From assembly GCF_003989825.1 (NCBI RefSeq), contig NZ_RZHE01000002.1, positions 310,001-374,000 on the forward strand: a stretch of 64,000 nucleotides of DNA, in the 5' to 3' direction. The notes below the pieces were generated by a model. That model searched no databases, was not told where the DNA came from, and was given only the letters and a program-made list of their open reading frames with translations. Positions 10,028 through 20,919 of the stretch are shown here, one piece after another (positions within the stretch are counted from its first letter, which is position 1; each line of letters begins with the position of its first letter). Made by a program: the position numbers and the translations under genes. The stretch comes from Vreelandella populi (GTDB lineage Bacteria; Pseudomonadota; Gammaproteobacteria; Pseudomonadales; Halomonadaceae).

Positions 10028-11110
10028 ATGTTACTTTACTTGGCGAATTTTCTAGCCCAGTACCAAACGGGCTTTCAGGTTTTCAATTATCTCACCCTGC
10101 GCGTCATTCTGGCGGCACTTACCTCTTTGATGCTTTGCCTATGGCTGGGGCCGTGGGTTATTCGTCGCCTGGTTGAGGGGCAGATAGGTCAGGCTGTGCG
10201 CGATGATGGGCCCCAGTCACACCTTTCAAAAGCAGGTACCCCCACCATGGGGGGTGTCATGATTTTACTGGCGATTGCTATCAGTACCTTTATATGGGGT
10301 GATTTATCCAATCACTACGTCTGGATAGTGCTGGCCGTGACCCTTGGGTTTGGTGCCATTGGTTGGGTTGATGACTACCGGAAAGTCGTTGAGAAGAACC
10401 CGCGCGGCTTGCCTGCTCGCTGGAAGTATTTCTGGCAGTCGGTCGTGGGGCTAGGTGCTGCGCTAGTGCTATATTTCACTGCCGCCACGCCTGCTGAAAC
10501 CAGCCTGCTGGTACCGCTTTTCAAAGATATTGCGCTACCGTTAGGCGTGTTTTATATCGTGCTTACCTACTTTGTGATTGTAGGTAGCTCCAACGCCGTG
10601 AACCTGACCGATGGGCTGGACGGCCTGGCCATTATGCCCACCGTGCTCGTGGCCATGGGGCTTTCGGTGTTTGCTTACGCAAGCGGTAACGCCGTATTTG
10701 CCAACTACCTGCATATTCCCTTCATTAATGGCACCGGTGAGCTGGCGATTTTCTGCGCCACCATTGCAGGCGCCGGGCTTGGCTTTCTCTGGTTTAACAC
10801 CTATCCCGCCCAGGTGTTCATGGGTGATGTAGGTGCGCTTGCTTTAGGGGCTGCGCTTGGCGTTGTCGCGGTAATCGTGCGCCAGGAAATTGTTCTGTTC
10901 ATCATGGGCGGTATCTTTGTACTGGAAACCGTATCAGTTATTTTGCAGGTGGGCTCTTATAAGCTGACGGGGCGGCGTATTTTCCGTATGGCACCGCTGC
11001 ACCATCATTATGAATTGAAGGGCTGGCCCGAGCCACGCGTGATCGTGCGCTTCTGGATCATCACGGTTGTGCTGGTGTTACTAGGCCTGGCGACACTTAA
11101 GGTTCGTTAA
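10028..11110 (+). CDS. mraY: Phospho-MurNAc-pentapeptide transferase MraY
   Basis: 360 residues, exactly the usual size, with about ten hydrophobic segments. Conserved catalytic features are visible: the Asp pair in GWVDDYRK (about 115-122), [13 protein letters not shown] near 190 and the cytoplasmic histidine loop [16 protein letters not shown] near 322. MraY transfers phospho-MurNAc-pentapeptide to undecaprenyl phosphate to form lipid I at the inner membrane. Confidence 0.98.
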   Translation: MLLYLANFLAQYQTGFQVFNYLTLRVILAALTSLMLCLWLGPWVIRRLVEGQIGQAVRDDGPQSHLSKAGTPTMGGVMILLAIAISTFIWGDLSNHYVWIVLAVTLGFGAIGWVDDYRKVVEKNPRGLPARWKYFWQSVVGLGAALVLYFTAATPAETSLLVPLFKDIALPLGVFYIVLTYFVIVGSSNAVNLTDGLDGLAIMPTVLVAMGLSVFAYASGNAVFANYLHIPFINGTGELAIFCATIAGAGLGFLWFNTYPAQVFMGDVGALALGAALGVVAVIVRQEIVLFIMGGIFVLETVSVILQVGSYKLTGRRIFRMAPLHHHYELKGWPEPRVIVRFWIITVVLVLLGLATLKVR

Positions 11111-11167
11111 TCGGCGCGGTGACGGTGGTCGTTGCAGCCGTGGGCGTATAGCGTAAAGGAGCCAGAC

Positions 11168-12547
11168 ATGGTGCGAGTACCAAGTGGAATGACAGTTGTT
11201 GTCGGCCTGGGGCTTTCCGGGCGGGCAATATGTCGTCATCTGGCACGCACTGGAAAGCCTTTTATCGTGGCAGATACCCGGCGTGAGCCGCCTGGCCTTG
11301 AAACGCTCTACGCAGATTATCCCGGTGTCGAAGTGTATTGCGGCCCGCTTGATGAGCTGGATTTTACTGATGCTTATGAAGTGGTATTAAGCCCGGGAGT
11401 AGATCCTGGCTCGCCAGGGCTTAAAGGTCTGGCAGAAAGGATTAACCCGCAGACCAATGAACCCGTGCTGATAGGCGAAACTGCCCTGTTTACGCGTATC
11501 AATCAAGTGCCTGTTGCTGCCATTACTGGCTCGAATGCCAAGTCTACGGTTACTACGTTACTGGGTGAAATGGCGAAGGCCTCTGGACTACGTGTTGCAG
11601 TAGGCGGCAACTTGGGTACGCCAGCGCTGGATTTGCTGGCGGATGAGCCTGAGGCCGAGCTGTATATTCTGGAGCTTTCCAGTTTTCAGCTGGAAACCAC
11701 GCCGGCACTGGGTGCTAAAGCAGCAGCGTTTTTAAATCTCAGCGAAGATCATCTGGACCGGCATGGCGATATGCAGGCCTATCGAATGGCCAAGCAGCGT
11801 ATTTTTACTCAGGCGCAGTATGCCATTGTCAATCAGGACGAGCCGCTTACCTGGCCTGTTCATGCAGGGCCTGAAGTCATCCCTTTTTCCTCAAACCCGT
11901 CAACTGAGGATGGCTGGGGGCTTGTCTGGAAGGGGGGCGAACTTATATTGATGCATGGGCAAACTGCCTGGGTATCGGCCAGTGAGTTATCGATCGCGGG
12001 TCAGCATAATTATATGAATGCCCTGGCCGCCCTGGCCATGGGGCAGGCGCTGGGGTTTGACGCTTCTGCCATGGTAAAAGCACTTAAAGCTTTCACCGGC
12101 TTGGCTCACCGTAGTGAAACTATCGCGCATATCAACGGTGTTACCTGGGTAAACGACTCAAAAGGAACCAACGTTGGCGCAACCTTGGCAGCAATCAATG
12201 GCCTGGGTGCAACTCTCAAAGGCCGCCTGGTCTGGTTGGGGGGCGGGGTAGGCAAGGGAGCCGATTTTTCACCTCTTGCCATGCCGCTAGCCAACTGCGC
12301 GCGTGAGGCGCTGGTATTTGGAGAAGATCGCGAACGGATCTCCCAAGCTCTTACGTCTCACGTGACGGTGCGACAGGTAAACGATCTGACCCAGGCAATG
12401 GAAGCCGCATTTGCCATAGCAAAACCCGGTGACTGTGTATTGCTGTCACCTGCCTGCGCGAGCTTTGATCAGTTTTCCGACTATCAGGCCCGCGGCGAAG
12501 CTTTTCGCTGTTGGGTAGAAAATAAGGCAGCGGAGATGCCGCAATGA
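11168..12547 (+). CDS. murD: UDP-MurNAc-L-alanine:D-glutamate ligase MurD
   Basis: 459 residues from the ATG at 11168, chosen because AAAGGAG lies seven bases before it; an in-frame TTG 36 bases upstream has no ribosome site. The N-terminal Rossmann-like loop VVGLGLSGRAICRHLA binds the UDP substrate. The ATP loop AITGSNAKSTVTTLL has Asn-Ala in place of the usual Asn-Gly, a variation I also recall in Pseudomonas MurD. The central domain has NLSEDHLDRHG. It overlaps ftsW by ATGA. Confidence 0.96.
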   Translation: MVRVPSGMTVVVGLGLSGRAICRHLARTGKPFIVADTRREPPGLETLYADYPGVEVYCGPLDELDFTDAYEVVLSPGVDPGSPGLKGLAERINPQTNEPVLIGETALFTRINQVPVAAITGSNAKSTVTTLLGEMAKASGLRVAVGGNLGTPALDLLADEPEAELYILELSSFQLETTPALGAKAAAFLNLSEDHLDRHGDMQAYRMAKQRIFTQAQYAIVNQDEPLTWPVHAGPEVIPFSSNPSTEDGWGLVWKGGELILMHGQTAWVSASELSIAGQHNYMNALAALAMGQALGFDASAMVKALKAFTGLAHRSETIAHINGVTWVNDSKGTNVGATLAAINGLGATLKGRLVWLGGGVGKGADFSPLAMPLANCAREALVFGEDRERISQALTSHVTVRQVNDLTQAMEAAFAIAKPGDCVLLSPACASFDQFSDYQARGEAFRCWVENKAAEMPQ

Positions 12548-13725
12548 GTCGTTTACAACGTATGCACCAGGCAGTCACTACGCGGAATTTGCCCTGTGAC
12601 ATCTGGTTGATTGTCGCGGCTGTCTCGCTTGCCGGAATAGGCTGGGTGATGGTCAGTTCGGCTTCCATTGGTCTGTTGGATAACAGCTTTTACTACTTTC
12701 GCCAGCACGGCATTTTCCTGCTGCTTGCCGTCTTGGCCTGCGTGTTCATGATGAGTGTGCCGTTGGAAGTATGGCGGCAAAATGCGGCGCTGATTCTTCT
12801 AATAAGTATCGTGCTGCTTGTTGTGGTGTTGCTGTTTGGCCAGGAAATCAACGGCAGTAAACGCTGGATAGCGCTACCCGGACCTTTGCCTAATATCCAG
12901 GTGTCCGAGCTTGGCAAGGTAGGGCTTATTTTTTACATGGCGATGTTCATGTCGCGCTTTGCTTACGATTTGCGTCTTCGTGCCTTTACCTTGTGGCGGC
13001 CTATTGCGGTTCTGGCACTGCCTGCCGGACTGCTGTTTCTGGCGCCGGACTTTGGTGGCATGGTGGTATATACCACCTGCGTGATCGGTATGCTGATGAT
13101 GAGCGGTGCATCGCTTGTATTGCTTATCGGCAGCGGCGGGGTATTGACCTTTGGCGCTGTCATGATGGTGGTGCTGGAACCTTACCGGCTGGCGCGCTGG
13201 ACAAGCTTTCTAGACCCATGGGCAGACCAGTTTGCGACCGGCTATCAGCTTACTCAAGCGTTGATTGCTTTTGGCCGTGGCCACGTGACAGGCACCGGGC
13301 TGGGTAATAGTGTTCAAAAGCTGCATTATCTGCCTGAAGCACACACCGATTTCATCTTCGCCGTGATTGCCGAAGAGTTGGGCATGCTCGGGGCTATTGC
13401 TGTTATCTTGCTGTTTACGCTTTTGATTGGCCGAGCAATGTGGATTGGGCGAAAAGCCGAGGTTGCCGGTCATCTTTTTGGGGCTTATGTCAGTTACGGC
13501 GTAGGCTTTGTTATTGCTTCCCAGGCATTTATTAACATGGCGGTAAGCTCTGGACTACTGCCTACCAAAGGACTTACCTTGCCGTTGATCAGTTATGGCG
13601 GTTCAAGCCTGCTGGTCATCGGTATGATGATTGGCCTGCTGCTGCGCGTAGACGCAGAAACAAGACATCGACCGCGTCGTGTTCCTACCCCTTACAAGTC
13701 GCGTCGCGAACCGCGTTTATCGTAA
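12544..13725 (+). CDS. ftsW: Septal peptidoglycan polymerase FtsW (SEDS family)
   Basis: 393 residues with about ten transmembrane helices. SEDS hallmarks: the cytoplasmic basic stretch NGSKRWIALPG near 105, QVSELGK near 120, the long loop with SFLDPWADQFATGYQLTQALIA, and the C-terminal LPTKGLTLPLISYGGSS. FtsW polymerises septal glycan strands and works as a pair with FtsI. The C-terminus is very basic. Coupled to murD; murG begins about 20 bases after its stop. Confidence 0.97.
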   Translation: MSRLQRMHQAVTTRNLPCDIWLIVAAVSLAGIGWVMVSSASIGLLDNSFYYFRQHGIFLLLAVLACVFMMSVPLEVWRQNAALILLISIVLLVVVLLFGQEINGSKRWIALPGPLPNIQVSELGKVGLIFYMAMFMSRFAYDLRLRAFTLWRPIAVLALPAGLLFLAPDFGGMVVYTTCVIGMLMMSGASLVLLIGSGGVLTFGAVMMVVLEPYRLARWTSFLDPWADQFATGYQLTQALIAFGRGHVTGTGLGNSVQKLHYLPEAHTDFIFAVIAEELGMLGAIAVILLFTLLIGRAMWIGRKAEVAGHLFGAYVSYGVGFVIASQAFINMAVSSGLLPTKGLTLPLISYGGSSLLVIGMMIGLLLRVDAETRHRPRRVPTPYKSRREPRLS

Positions 13726-13744
13726 ATTTTTCAAGGAGTCGTTT

Positions 13745-14842
13745 GTGACGACGAACGCACCTCAACGCGTTTTAATCATGGCGGGGGGAACGGGTGGGCA
13801 TGTAATTCCCGCGCTTTCCCTGGCGCGGGCGCTAAAGAGGCAAAATGTTGCCGTTGAGTGGCTGGGTAGCCCCCGAGGAATTGAAAATCGCCTGGTACCT
13901 GACGCTGGTATCAAGCTCCACACCATTGCAGTTAGTGGTCTACGTGGAAACGGCATAGCAGGCTGGCTTAAAGCGCCGGTGAACTTGAGCCAAGCGGTTT
14001 TACAGGCGCGGCGTGTCATTAATACCTTTAAACCACAGCTGGTGGTGGGACTGGGAGGCTTTGCAAGTGGCCCGGGCGGCCTTGCCGCGTGGCTTTCGCG
14101 TATTCCACTGGTTGTGCATGAGCAAAATGCCGTGGCTGGGTTAACCAATCGCGTCTTGTCGCGGCTAGCCACACAAAGTTATGCCGCTTTTGCTGGAGCC
14201 TTGGGCGCGCGTGCCGAAGTGATTGGTAATCCAGTCCGTGCAGAGATTGCTGCTATCGGCCAGGCGCCGCGTAGCATTGAAGCCTTCACGGGCCGCTCTT
14301 TACGCCTCTTAGTGGTAGGGGGCTCACTAGGGGCGGTTGCATTGAATGAACGCCTACCACCGGCCGTTGCGGCCTTGCCGCTTGAAAAACGCCCTGAAAT
14401 ACGCCATCAGGCGGGTAAATCACGCGATATCAAGACGTTTGAAGGGTATGCCCAGCACGGAGTTTCTGCAGAGGTCACCCCGTTTATTGACGATATGGCA
14501 GCCGCCTATGAGTGGGCCGATCTTGTGGTATGCCGGGCGGGTGCGCTAACGGTGGCAGAGCTTGCCGCAGCGGCAAAGCCTTCACTACTGGTGCCCTTTC
14601 CCTTTGCCGTTGACGATCACCAGCGGGTTAACGCCGATGTGCTGGTCAAGGCTGGGGCTGCGCTATGTGTCGTTCAGTCGGCATTGACGCCTGAGCGCTT
14701 GACCCACTATCTCAGTGATTTACTCGAGCCTGCAACGCTTGCACTAATGGCGTCCCGGGCTCGTCAAGCTGCCCACCTGGACGCCACTGAACGATTAGCC
14801 GAAGGATGCCTGGCGATACTCAATAAAGGAGAAGTAGTGTGA
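13745..14842 (+). CDS. murG: Lipid II synthase MurG (UDP-GlcNAc transferase)
   Basis: 365 residues from a GTG at 13745, chosen because AAGGAG lies seven bases upstream and because the product then starts just before the glycine-rich loop [16 protein letters not shown]. Other family marks: [25 protein letters not shown], and the donor-binding segment [14 protein letters not shown]. MurG adds GlcNAc to lipid I on the inner membrane. A longer reading frame back to 13679 would run into ftsW and lacks a ribosome site. It overlaps murC by GTGA. Confidence 0.96.
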   Translation: MTTNAPQRVLIMAGGTGGHVIPALSLARALKRQNVAVEWLGSPRGIENRLVPDAGIKLHTIAVSGLRGNGIAGWLKAPVNLSQAVLQARRVINTFKPQLVVGLGGFASGPGGLAAWLSRIPLVVHEQNAVAGLTNRVLSRLATQSYAAFAGALGARAEVIGNPVRAEIAAIGQAPRSIEAFTGRSLRLLVVGGSLGAVALNERLPPAVAALPLEKRPEIRHQAGKSRDIKTFEGYAQHGVSAEVTPFIDDMAAAYEWADLVVCRAGALTVAELAAAAKPSLLVPFPFAVDDHQRVNADVLVKAGAALCVVQSALTPERLTHYLSDLLEPATLALMASRARQAAHLDATERLAEGCLAILNKGEVV

Positions 14843-16308
14843 TTGACTCAGTAACCCAGTCATTGCCCCAGCGTACCAGCCCGAGCGGCCCGGGTATGCG
14901 GCGTATCCAGCGTATACATTTCGTTGGAATCGGCGGCGCGGGTATGTGTGGTATTGCCGAAGTGCTGGCAAACCAAGGTTACAGCGTCAGCGGAAGCGAC
15001 ATGAAGACTTCGTCCGTCGTTGAGCGGTTGCGCCAGTGCGGTATTCGTGTGGATATCGGCCATGCCGAAGCGCACGTGGAAGGAGCTGATGTCGTCGTTG
15101 TTTCAAGTGCAGTGGATAATACCAATCCCGAGATTCGCTGGGCCCATGAACACCGAGTGCCGGTGGTACGGCGTGCTGAGATGCTCGCGGAGCTGATGCG
15201 CTTTCGTCATGGTATCGCCGTTGCCGGTACACATGGCAAAACCACGACCACTAGCCTGACAGCGACGCTTCTGGCCGAAGGCGGGCTGGACCCTACCTTT
15301 GTGATTGGTGGCCGCCTGACCAGTGCCGGGGCCAATGCGCGTCTGGGGGAAGGTGACTATTTGGTGGCCGAGGCCGATGAATCTGATGCCTCGTTTCTCC
15401 ATCTGCAGCCAATGATGTCAATTGTCACCAATATCGACGCCGATCACATGGCGACCTATGGTGGTGATTTTGAGCGCCTGAAAAGTACTTTCATCGAATT
15501 CTTACACAACCTGCCGTTTTACGGCCTGGCCGTTTTGTGTATTGATGATCCTCACGTGCGCGGCTTGTGTGAACAGATTAAACGTCAGTTCGTTACCTAT
15601 GGTTTTGATACCGATGCGGATTACCGCATTGTGGATTTTACCCAGCAGGGCGGTGAAGTGTCATTTACGGCGCTACGCCCTGGGCGTGCCGCACCGCTTA
15701 ACGTGCGCCTGGCCATGCCGGGTCGCCATAACGCGCTTAATGCCATGGCCGCTATTGTAGTGGCAACCGATGCCGGCGTTAGCGATGAGGCAATCCTGCG
15801 TGGGTTGTCTGGGTTTGCCGGAGTCGGTCGGCGCTTTCAGGTGCATGGTCATTTCCCCGCGCCCAAGGCATCCGGAAAGGTCATGCTGGTGGATGATTAC
15901 GGCCATCATCCGCGTGAAGTGGATATGGTAATCAAGGCGGTGCGCGCAGGTTGGCCTGAGCGCCGTCTGGTCATGCTTTACCAACCCCATCGTTATAGCC
16001 GAACCCGCGATCTTTACGAAGATTTTGTCCGTGTTCTGTCGCAGGTCGATACACTGGTGTTATTGGATGTATATAGCGCAGGCGAAGCGTTGATTCCTGG
16101 CGCAGATGGCCGAGCGCTTGCCGGCTCGATTCGCCAGCGCGGGGAAGTGGACCCGCTATTTATCGAGCATAAGCGGGAACTGCCCGCACTGTTGGCTAAC
16201 GTATTGCGGCCAGACGATATTTTGATTACTCAAGGCGCTGGCGATGTGGGCGGTATTTCGCTCTCCCTGGCACAGGCCGAACTGGTATTAAGTGAGGTAG
16301 AGCTGTGA
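14839..16308 (+). CDS. murC: UDP-MurNAc:L-alanine ligase MurC
   Basis: 489 residues, GTG start overlapping the murG stop. The N-terminal nucleotide-binding loop [17 protein letters not shown] (about 28-44) is characteristic of MurC. The ATP loop [15 protein letters not shown] follows near 130, and [10 protein letters not shown] near 354 is the conserved Mur ligase His-His-Pro motif. MurC commits UDP-MurNAc to stem peptide synthesis. It ends with a four-base overlap into ddl. Confidence 0.97.
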   Translation: MIDSVTQSLPQRTSPSGPGMRRIQRIHFVGIGGAGMCGIAEVLANQGYSVSGSDMKTSSVVERLRQCGIRVDIGHAEAHVEGADVVVVSSAVDNTNPEIRWAHEHRVPVVRRAEMLAELMRFRHGIAVAGTHGKTTTTSLTATLLAEGGLDPTFVIGGRLTSAGANARLGEGDYLVAEADESDASFLHLQPMMSIVTNIDADHMATYGGDFERLKSTFIEFLHNLPFYGLAVLCIDDPHVRGLCEQIKRQFVTYGFDTDADYRIVDFTQQGGEVSFTALRPGRAAPLNVRLAMPGRHNALNAMAAIVVATDAGVSDEAILRGLSGFAGVGRRFQVHGHFPAPKASGKVMLVDDYGHHPREVDMVIKAVRAGWPERRLVMLYQPHRYSRTRDLYEDFVRVLSQVDTLVLLDVYSAGEALIPGADGRALAGSIRQRGEVDPLFIEHKRELPALLANVLRPDDILITQGAGDVGGISLSLAQAELVLSEVEL

Positions 16309-17243
16309 GTGCCGATTACGCCCCAACGGATAGTTCGCGAGTCGTTGTGGTTTATGGCGGTTCTTCTGCTGAGCGGGAAGTTTCGCTGAAAAGTGGCAGT
16401 GCGGTTTTAGAGGCTTTAAAGCGCCAGAATATCAATGCGCAGGGTTATGACCTACGCGATAAGGGGCTGGTTGGGCTTGAGGCCCTGGCGCCGTCGGTTG
16501 TCTTTATCGCTCTGCACGGTCGCGGCGGTGAAGATGGCACGCTCCAGGGCGCGCTTGAACTTTTGAATATTCCCTATACCGGCAGCGGCGTTCTGGCCTC
16601 AGCACTAGGAATGGATAAGCAGCGCACCAAGCAGGTGTGGCAGGCAGCAGGGCTACCCACACCGGAAAGCATCATGCTCAACGATGACGCAGATTGGGAT
16701 GGTGTCGTGGCAACGCTTGGTCTGCCCATGATGGTGAAGCCGGTGCATGAAGGCTCCACTCTCGGCATCAGCATTGTCAAAACCCGTGAGGCGCTGGAAG
16801 CCGCCTATCGCGAAGCTGCCCAGTTTGATGCCCGGGTAATGGCAGAGCGGTTTGTGGTTGGCGATGAGTACACGGTGGCCTTGCTTGATGGCCGGGTGCT
16901 GCCGGCTATTCGTGTGGAGGTACCTGGCGGGTTTTACGATTATGAAGCCAAGTATGTCTCCAATACGACCCAGTACCACTTGCCTTGCGGGCTTTCAGAA
17001 GCGGATGAAGCCGAGCTTGCCAAGCTCTGCCGTGAGGCTTTTGTCGCTATCGGTTGTGAGGGCTGGGGGCGTGTTGACGTCATGCGCGATGCAAAGGGTC
17101 ATTTCTGGCTGATCGAAGTCAATACGGTACCGGGCATGACCGACCATAGTCTCGTGCCTCAGGCGGCTGCCCATGCGGGTATTACGTTTGACGCGTTAGT
17201 AGTGCAGATCCTCCAGACGGCTGGCAAGCAGGGCGTGTCATGA
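16305..17243 (+). CDS. ddl: D-alanine:D-alanine ligase (DdlB type)
   Basis: 312 residues, normal for DdlB. ATP-grasp signatures: [16 protein letters not shown] at the N-terminus, [14 protein letters not shown] near 67, [16 protein letters not shown] near 143, and the metal-binding C-terminal block [19 protein letters not shown] near 265. It supplies D-Ala-D-Ala to MurF. GTG start, four-base overlap with murC, nine bases before ftsQ. Confidence 0.97.
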   Translation: MSADYAPTDSSRVVVVYGGSSAEREVSLKSGSAVLEALKRQNINAQGYDLRDKGLVGLEALAPSVVFIALHGRGGEDGTLQGALELLNIPYTGSGVLASALGMDKQRTKQVWQAAGLPTPESIMLNDDADWDGVVATLGLPMMVKPVHEGSTLGISIVKTREALEAAYREAAQFDARVMAERFVVGDEYTVALLDGRVLPAIRVEVPGGFYDYEAKYVSNTTQYHLPCGLSEADEAELAKLCREAFVAIGCEGWGRVDVMRDAKGHFWLIEVNTVPGMTDHSLVPQAAAHAGITFDALVVQILQTAGKQGVS

Positions 17244-17252
17244 AGAGGCCTT

Positions 17253-17966
17253 ATGAAAAGGCGTAATGCTTGGTTCGGCATCATACTCCTGGCACTTTTA
17301 TTGGGTGCTGGAGGTCGTGCGCTTTGGCTTTGGCTGGATCGTCCTATAGAGCGTGTGTCGATTCGCGGCGAATGGGAGTACGTCAGTGCCGACTACCTGC
17401 GCACCCAGCTTGCACCATTAGTGCAGGGTGCTACCTGGTTGTCCGCTGATTTAGGTGAGCTACGTGATCGGGCCATGCAAATAGGCTGGCTGTATGAAGT
17501 GCGTATTTCCCGAGAGTGGCCCAACGCCTTGGTATTTGAGCTTGTTGAGCAAGAGCCGGTGGCACGCTGGAACGATGAGTATCTGCTTAACCCCCAAGGC
17601 GAACCGTTTACTTTCGCTCCTATTGAAGTGCCTACAGAATTGCCGGATCTGGCAGGGCCAAACGGTAGCAGTGAAGAAGTACTGGCCTATTACTATCGCT
17701 TGACGCCGCATTTTAACAATTTGGCGTTGAATCTTTCGCAGCTTCGCTTAGAGCCCCGCGGCGCCTGGCGTTTGCAGCTTGATAATGGAACCTGGGTCAT
17801 GCTTGGCAGGCGCGATCACGAAGTTCGTTTAGCACGTCTTTCGGCTTCCTGGCTGCGCGAGCTTGCCCGCTTCGGTGAGCATATTCGGTATATAGATTTA
17901 CGCTACCCCAACGGCGTATCAGTGGCTTGGCATGGCGAGAGCGAATTTGAAACTCCAGAGGAGTAA
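17253..17966 (+). CDS. ftsQ: Cell division protein FtsQ
   Basis: 237 residues. A basic cytoplasmic N-terminus and one membrane helix (about 8-27) are followed by a POTRA domain that starts RVSIRGEWEYVSADYLRTQL and a beta-rich FtsQ domain. The block WLYEVRISREWPNALVFELVEQEPVARWND is the conserved FtsQ core. FtsQ recruits FtsL/FtsB. A 311-bp non-coding stretch separates it from ftsA, unlike E. coli, where the genes nearly touch. Confidence 0.93.
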   Translation: MKRRNAWFGIILLALLLGAGGRALWLWLDRPIERVSIRGEWEYVSADYLRTQLAPLVQGATWLSADLGELRDRAMQIGWLYEVRISREWPNALVFELVEQEPVARWNDEYLLNPQGEPFTFAPIEVPTELPDLAGPNGSSEEVLAYYYRLTPHFNNLALNLSQLRLEPRGAWRLQLDNGTWVMLGRRDHEVRLARLSASWLRELARFGEHIRYIDLRYPNGVSVAWHGESEFETPEE

Positions 17967-18277
17967 GTTTCAGCTTACTTCATAAGCTTTAGTTCGGTTA
18001 AGCCGTCGCCAACGCGGAAAAACGCGTTAATAGGGTTTAAATTACGTTCCAAGCCCATTATTGTGGGCTTGGACTAGTCGTATTATGGTCATTGTTTCTA
18101 TACTATGGGCAATTGATGATTTCTCTTGGGTTTACGCCTAATGGTCAGCGTTTAACGATAGCTCGTAGTTAACGCTTATTAACCGCTAAGTTGTACCCAA
18201 AGTGTGGGCGAGTTTACGTTTAAATACCCTCTGTTTATTTTATTATTTAAGAAGATTACAAGGAGAATTCCCGACTC
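17967..18277 (+). other. Non-coding stretch between ftsQ and ftsA
   Basis: 311 AT-rich bases without a convincing ORF. It holds a perfect 9-bp inverted repeat, CCAAGCCCA (18049-18057) and TGGGCTTGG (18064-18072), with a 6-base loop and no T-run, so it is not a normal terminator. A -10-like TATACT lies at about 18099 but I find no good -35 box at the right distance. A separate ftsAZ promoter is plausible from the gap size; the sequence alone does not place it. Confidence 0.5.
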
Positions 18278-19567
18278 ATGGCAGGCTCACCCAATGCATC
18301 TAATATGGTGGTCGGGCTGGACATTGGAACGTCCAAGGTCGTCGCAATCGTCGGGCAACCCACTGATGATGGTGGCATTGAAATTGCTGGTATTGGCTCC
18401 CATCCCTCGCGTGGTATGAAACGCGGCGTGGTTATTAATATTGAGTCAACGGTTCAATCTATTCAACGCGCCGTTGAAGAAGCCGAGCTTATGGCGGGCT
18501 GCGATATTCACTCCGTGTATGTTGGGGTTGCCGGTAGCCATATCAGTTCAATGAACTCTGACGGTGTGGTCGCCATTAAAGAACGCGAAGTTACTCCTTC
18601 CGATATCGATCGCGTCATCGATTCCGCCAGGGCCCGGGCCATTTCTGAAGGTCAGCGTGTACTGCATGTATTGCCCCAGGAATTCTCGATTGATACCCAG
18701 GGAGGCATTCGTGAGCCGCTGGGTATGTCGGGTGTGCGTCTGGAAGCGCAGGTCCACTTGGTGACCGCTGCGCTTAACGCCGTTCAGAATATCGAAAAAT
18801 GTGTCCGTCGCTGTGGGCTGGATGTCGATGCGATTATTCTGGAGCAGTTGGCTTCCAGCATGGCGGTTTTGACCGAAGATGAACGCGAGCTGGGTGTATG
18901 CATGGTGGATATCGGCGGTGGTACCACCGATATGGCCATTTTTACTGAGGGTGCGATTCGTCATACGGCGGTTATTCCTATCGCTGGCGATCAGGTAACC
19001 AATGACATCGCCATGGCGCTGCGCACACCTACTCAGCATGCTGAAGAGATAAAAGTTAAATATGCTTGCGCGTTAACTCAATTGGCCGCAAGTGATGAGA
19101 TGATCAAGGTTCCTAGTGTGGGCGACCGCCCGGCGCGTGACTTGTCGCGTCAGGCGCTTGCTGAGGTAGTCGAGCCACGCTACGAAGAACTCTTTACATT
19201 GATAAGAGACGAATTACGCCGTAGTGGTTATGAAGACATGGTGGCCGCTGGAGTGGTACTTACTGGCGGCACTTCACGTATGGAGGGTGTCAGCGAATTG
19301 GCAGAGGAGATTTTCCATATGCCCGTTCGTATTGCCTGTCCGCAAAACGTTAGAGGTTTGGCGGACGTAGTGCGTAACCCCATCTATGCGACAGGTGTCG
19401 GCTTATTGCATTATGCGTTGCAAGAAGTGCGTCATGGGCAAGGTCTAGAAAGCCACGGGGGAGTCGTTGCTGCTCATAAAGGCCGCAACGAACTTGCCCG
19501 GCGTGATATCAAGGAAGGCCATACGGCGCTGGCAAGAATCAAAGGCTGGTTCAAAGGAAATTTCTGA
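18278..19567 (+). CDS. ftsA: Cell division protein FtsA (actin-like membrane anchor of FtsZ)
   Basis: 429 residues. Actin-family ATP-binding motifs: [16 protein letters not shown] at the N-terminus, the phosphate-2 loop [13 protein letters not shown] near 210 and [13 protein letters not shown] near 328. The C-terminus ends in the amphipathic membrane-targeting helix [12 protein letters not shown]. FtsA tethers FtsZ to the membrane and recruits later divisome proteins. The ribosome site AAGGAG lies 11 bases before the ATG, slightly far. Confidence 0.97.
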   Translation: MAGSPNASNMVVGLDIGTSKVVAIVGQPTDDGGIEIAGIGSHPSRGMKRGVVINIESTVQSIQRAVEEAELMAGCDIHSVYVGVAGSHISSMNSDGVVAIKEREVTPSDIDRVIDSARARAISEGQRVLHVLPQEFSIDTQGGIREPLGMSGVRLEAQVHLVTAALNAVQNIEKCVRRCGLDVDAIILEQLASSMAVLTEDERELGVCMVDIGGGTTDMAIFTEGAIRHTAVIPIAGDQVTNDIAMALRTPTQHAEEIKVKYACALTQLAASDEMIKVPSVGDRPARDLSRQALAEVVEPRYEELFTLIRDELRRSGYEDMVAAGVVLTGGTSRMEGVSELAEEIFHMPVRIACPQNVRGLADVVRNPIYATGVGLLHYALQEVRHGQGLESHGGVVAAHKGRNELARRDIKEGHTALARIKGWFKGNF

Positions 19568-19601
19568 CAGGGCCGCAAATGCGGTTCAGGAGACGGGGCT
19601 T

Positions 19602-20783
19602 ATGTTCGAATTGGTAGATAACGCACCCTCGAGTAGTGCGGTCATAAAAGTAGTCGGTGTTGGTGGTGGTGGCGGCAATGCCGTCAACCACATGGTCGAG
19701 AGCAACATCGAAGGCGTTGAATTCATTTGCGCCAACACCGATGCCCAGGCGCTTAAACGCGTGTCTGCAAAAACTGTTTTACAACTTGGTAGTGAAATTA
19801 CCAAAGGGCTGGGGGCGGGTGCCAACCCTGAAGTAGGACGTCAGGCTGCCATGGAAGACCGTGACCGGATTGCCGAGCTGCTTGAAGGCGCCGACATGGT
19901 CTTTATTACCGCAGGTATGGGCGGTGGTACCGGAACAGGCGGCGCGCCCGTGGTTGCCCAGGTAGCCAAAGAGTTGGGTATTCTGACGGTGGCCGTTGTC
20001 ACGCGGCCTTTCCCGTTCGAAGGTCCCAAGCGTATGCGCGCTGCTGAAGAGGGCATGAAAGAGCTCTCCCAGCACGTGGACTCACTGATTACCATTCCCA
20101 ACGAGAAACTGCTTTCCGTACTGGGTAAAAATGCCACGCTGTTAACCGCGTTCAGTGCTGCCAACGATGTATTGCTTGGCGCTGTGCAAGGTATTGCCGA
20201 GCTGATAACCAGCCCCGGTATTATCAACGTCGACTTTGCAGACGTTCGCACTGTCATGTCTGAAATGGGCATGGCAATGATGGGAACCGGCGGCGCTACT
20301 GGCGAGAACCGCGCCCGCGAAGCGGCCGAGAAAGCTATCCGCAGTCCACTGTTGGAAGATATCGACCTGCACGGTGCCCGCGGCATCCTGGTAAATATTA
20401 CAGCAGGTCCGGATCTGTCGATTGGCGAGTTCAACGATGTGGGCGCCACGGTTCAAGAGTTTGCTTCTCAGGAAGCGACTATTGTGGTGGGAACTTCCAT
20501 TGATATGGAAATGTCCGATGAGCTGCGTGTTACTGTTGTTGCCGCTGGTTTAGACGGCAGCACTAGTAAGGCCAAAGTGGCTACTCGTGAGCCGGCACGC
20601 CGTTCTGCTGCTGAATCTTCAGACTATCGCAAGCTACAGCAGCCTACGGTAATGCGTCAGCAGGCAACTGCCCGTGCTGAAGCTCCTGAGCATGCGCCCA
20701 AACCGCGTCCTGAGAAAAGTCGTGGGGCTGATGCCGATGACTATCTGGACATTCCTGCATTCTTGCGCCGCCAGGCGGATTGA
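19602..20783 (+). CDS. ftsZ: Cell division GTPase FtsZ
   Basis: 393 residues from the ATG at 19602, with AGGAG upstream; the reading frame is open further back but overlaps ftsA. The tubulin signature GGGTGTG is at 107-113, the N-terminal [13 protein letters not shown] loop at 19-31 and the T7-loop [11 protein letters not shown] near 207. An Ala/Glu/Arg-rich linker leads to the conserved C-terminal tail [15 protein letters not shown], which binds FtsA and ZipA. FtsZ forms the division ring. Confidence 0.98.
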   Translation: MFELVDNAPSSSAVIKVVGVGGGGGNAVNHMVESNIEGVEFICANTDAQALKRVSAKTVLQLGSEITKGLGAGANPEVGRQAAMEDRDRIAELLEGADMVFITAGMGGGTGTGGAPVVAQVAKELGILTVAVVTRPFPFEGPKRMRAAEEGMKELSQHVDSLITIPNEKLLSVLGKNATLLTAFSAANDVLLGAVQGIAELITSPGIINVDFADVRTVMSEMGMAMMGTGGATGENRAREAAEKAIRSPLLEDIDLHGARGILVNITAGPDLSIGEFNDVGATVQEFASQEATIVVGTSIDMEMSDELRVTVVAAGLDGSTSKAKVATREPARRSAAESSDYRKLQQPTVMRQQATARAEAPEHAPKPRPEKSRGADADDYLDIPAFLRRQAD

Positions 20784-20807
20784 TAGCTCGAACGGTTTCA
20801 CGCTATC

Positions 20808-20846
20808 AGCAAACGAGTGTTTTATTGGTTAAAACGCTCGTTTGCT
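20808..20846 (+). repeat. 17-bp hairpin between ftsZ and lpxC
   Basis: Left arm 20808-20824 and right arm 20830-20846 pair over 17 positions with one G.U pair around a 5-base loop. The stem holds AGCAAACGAG and CTCGTTTGCT. No T-run follows on either strand, so a standard intrinsic terminator is doubtful. The right arm contains TTGCTG (20842-20847), which with GATAAC 18 bp later could be a weak lpxC promoter, in which case the hairpin would overlap it. Confidence 0.6.
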
Positions 20847-20919
20847 GTTAAAGTGAACACTGTTTGATAACTTTCTTTCCCCTCACGGTACTTCCGTTAT
20901 TAGAGTTCGACTACTATCC

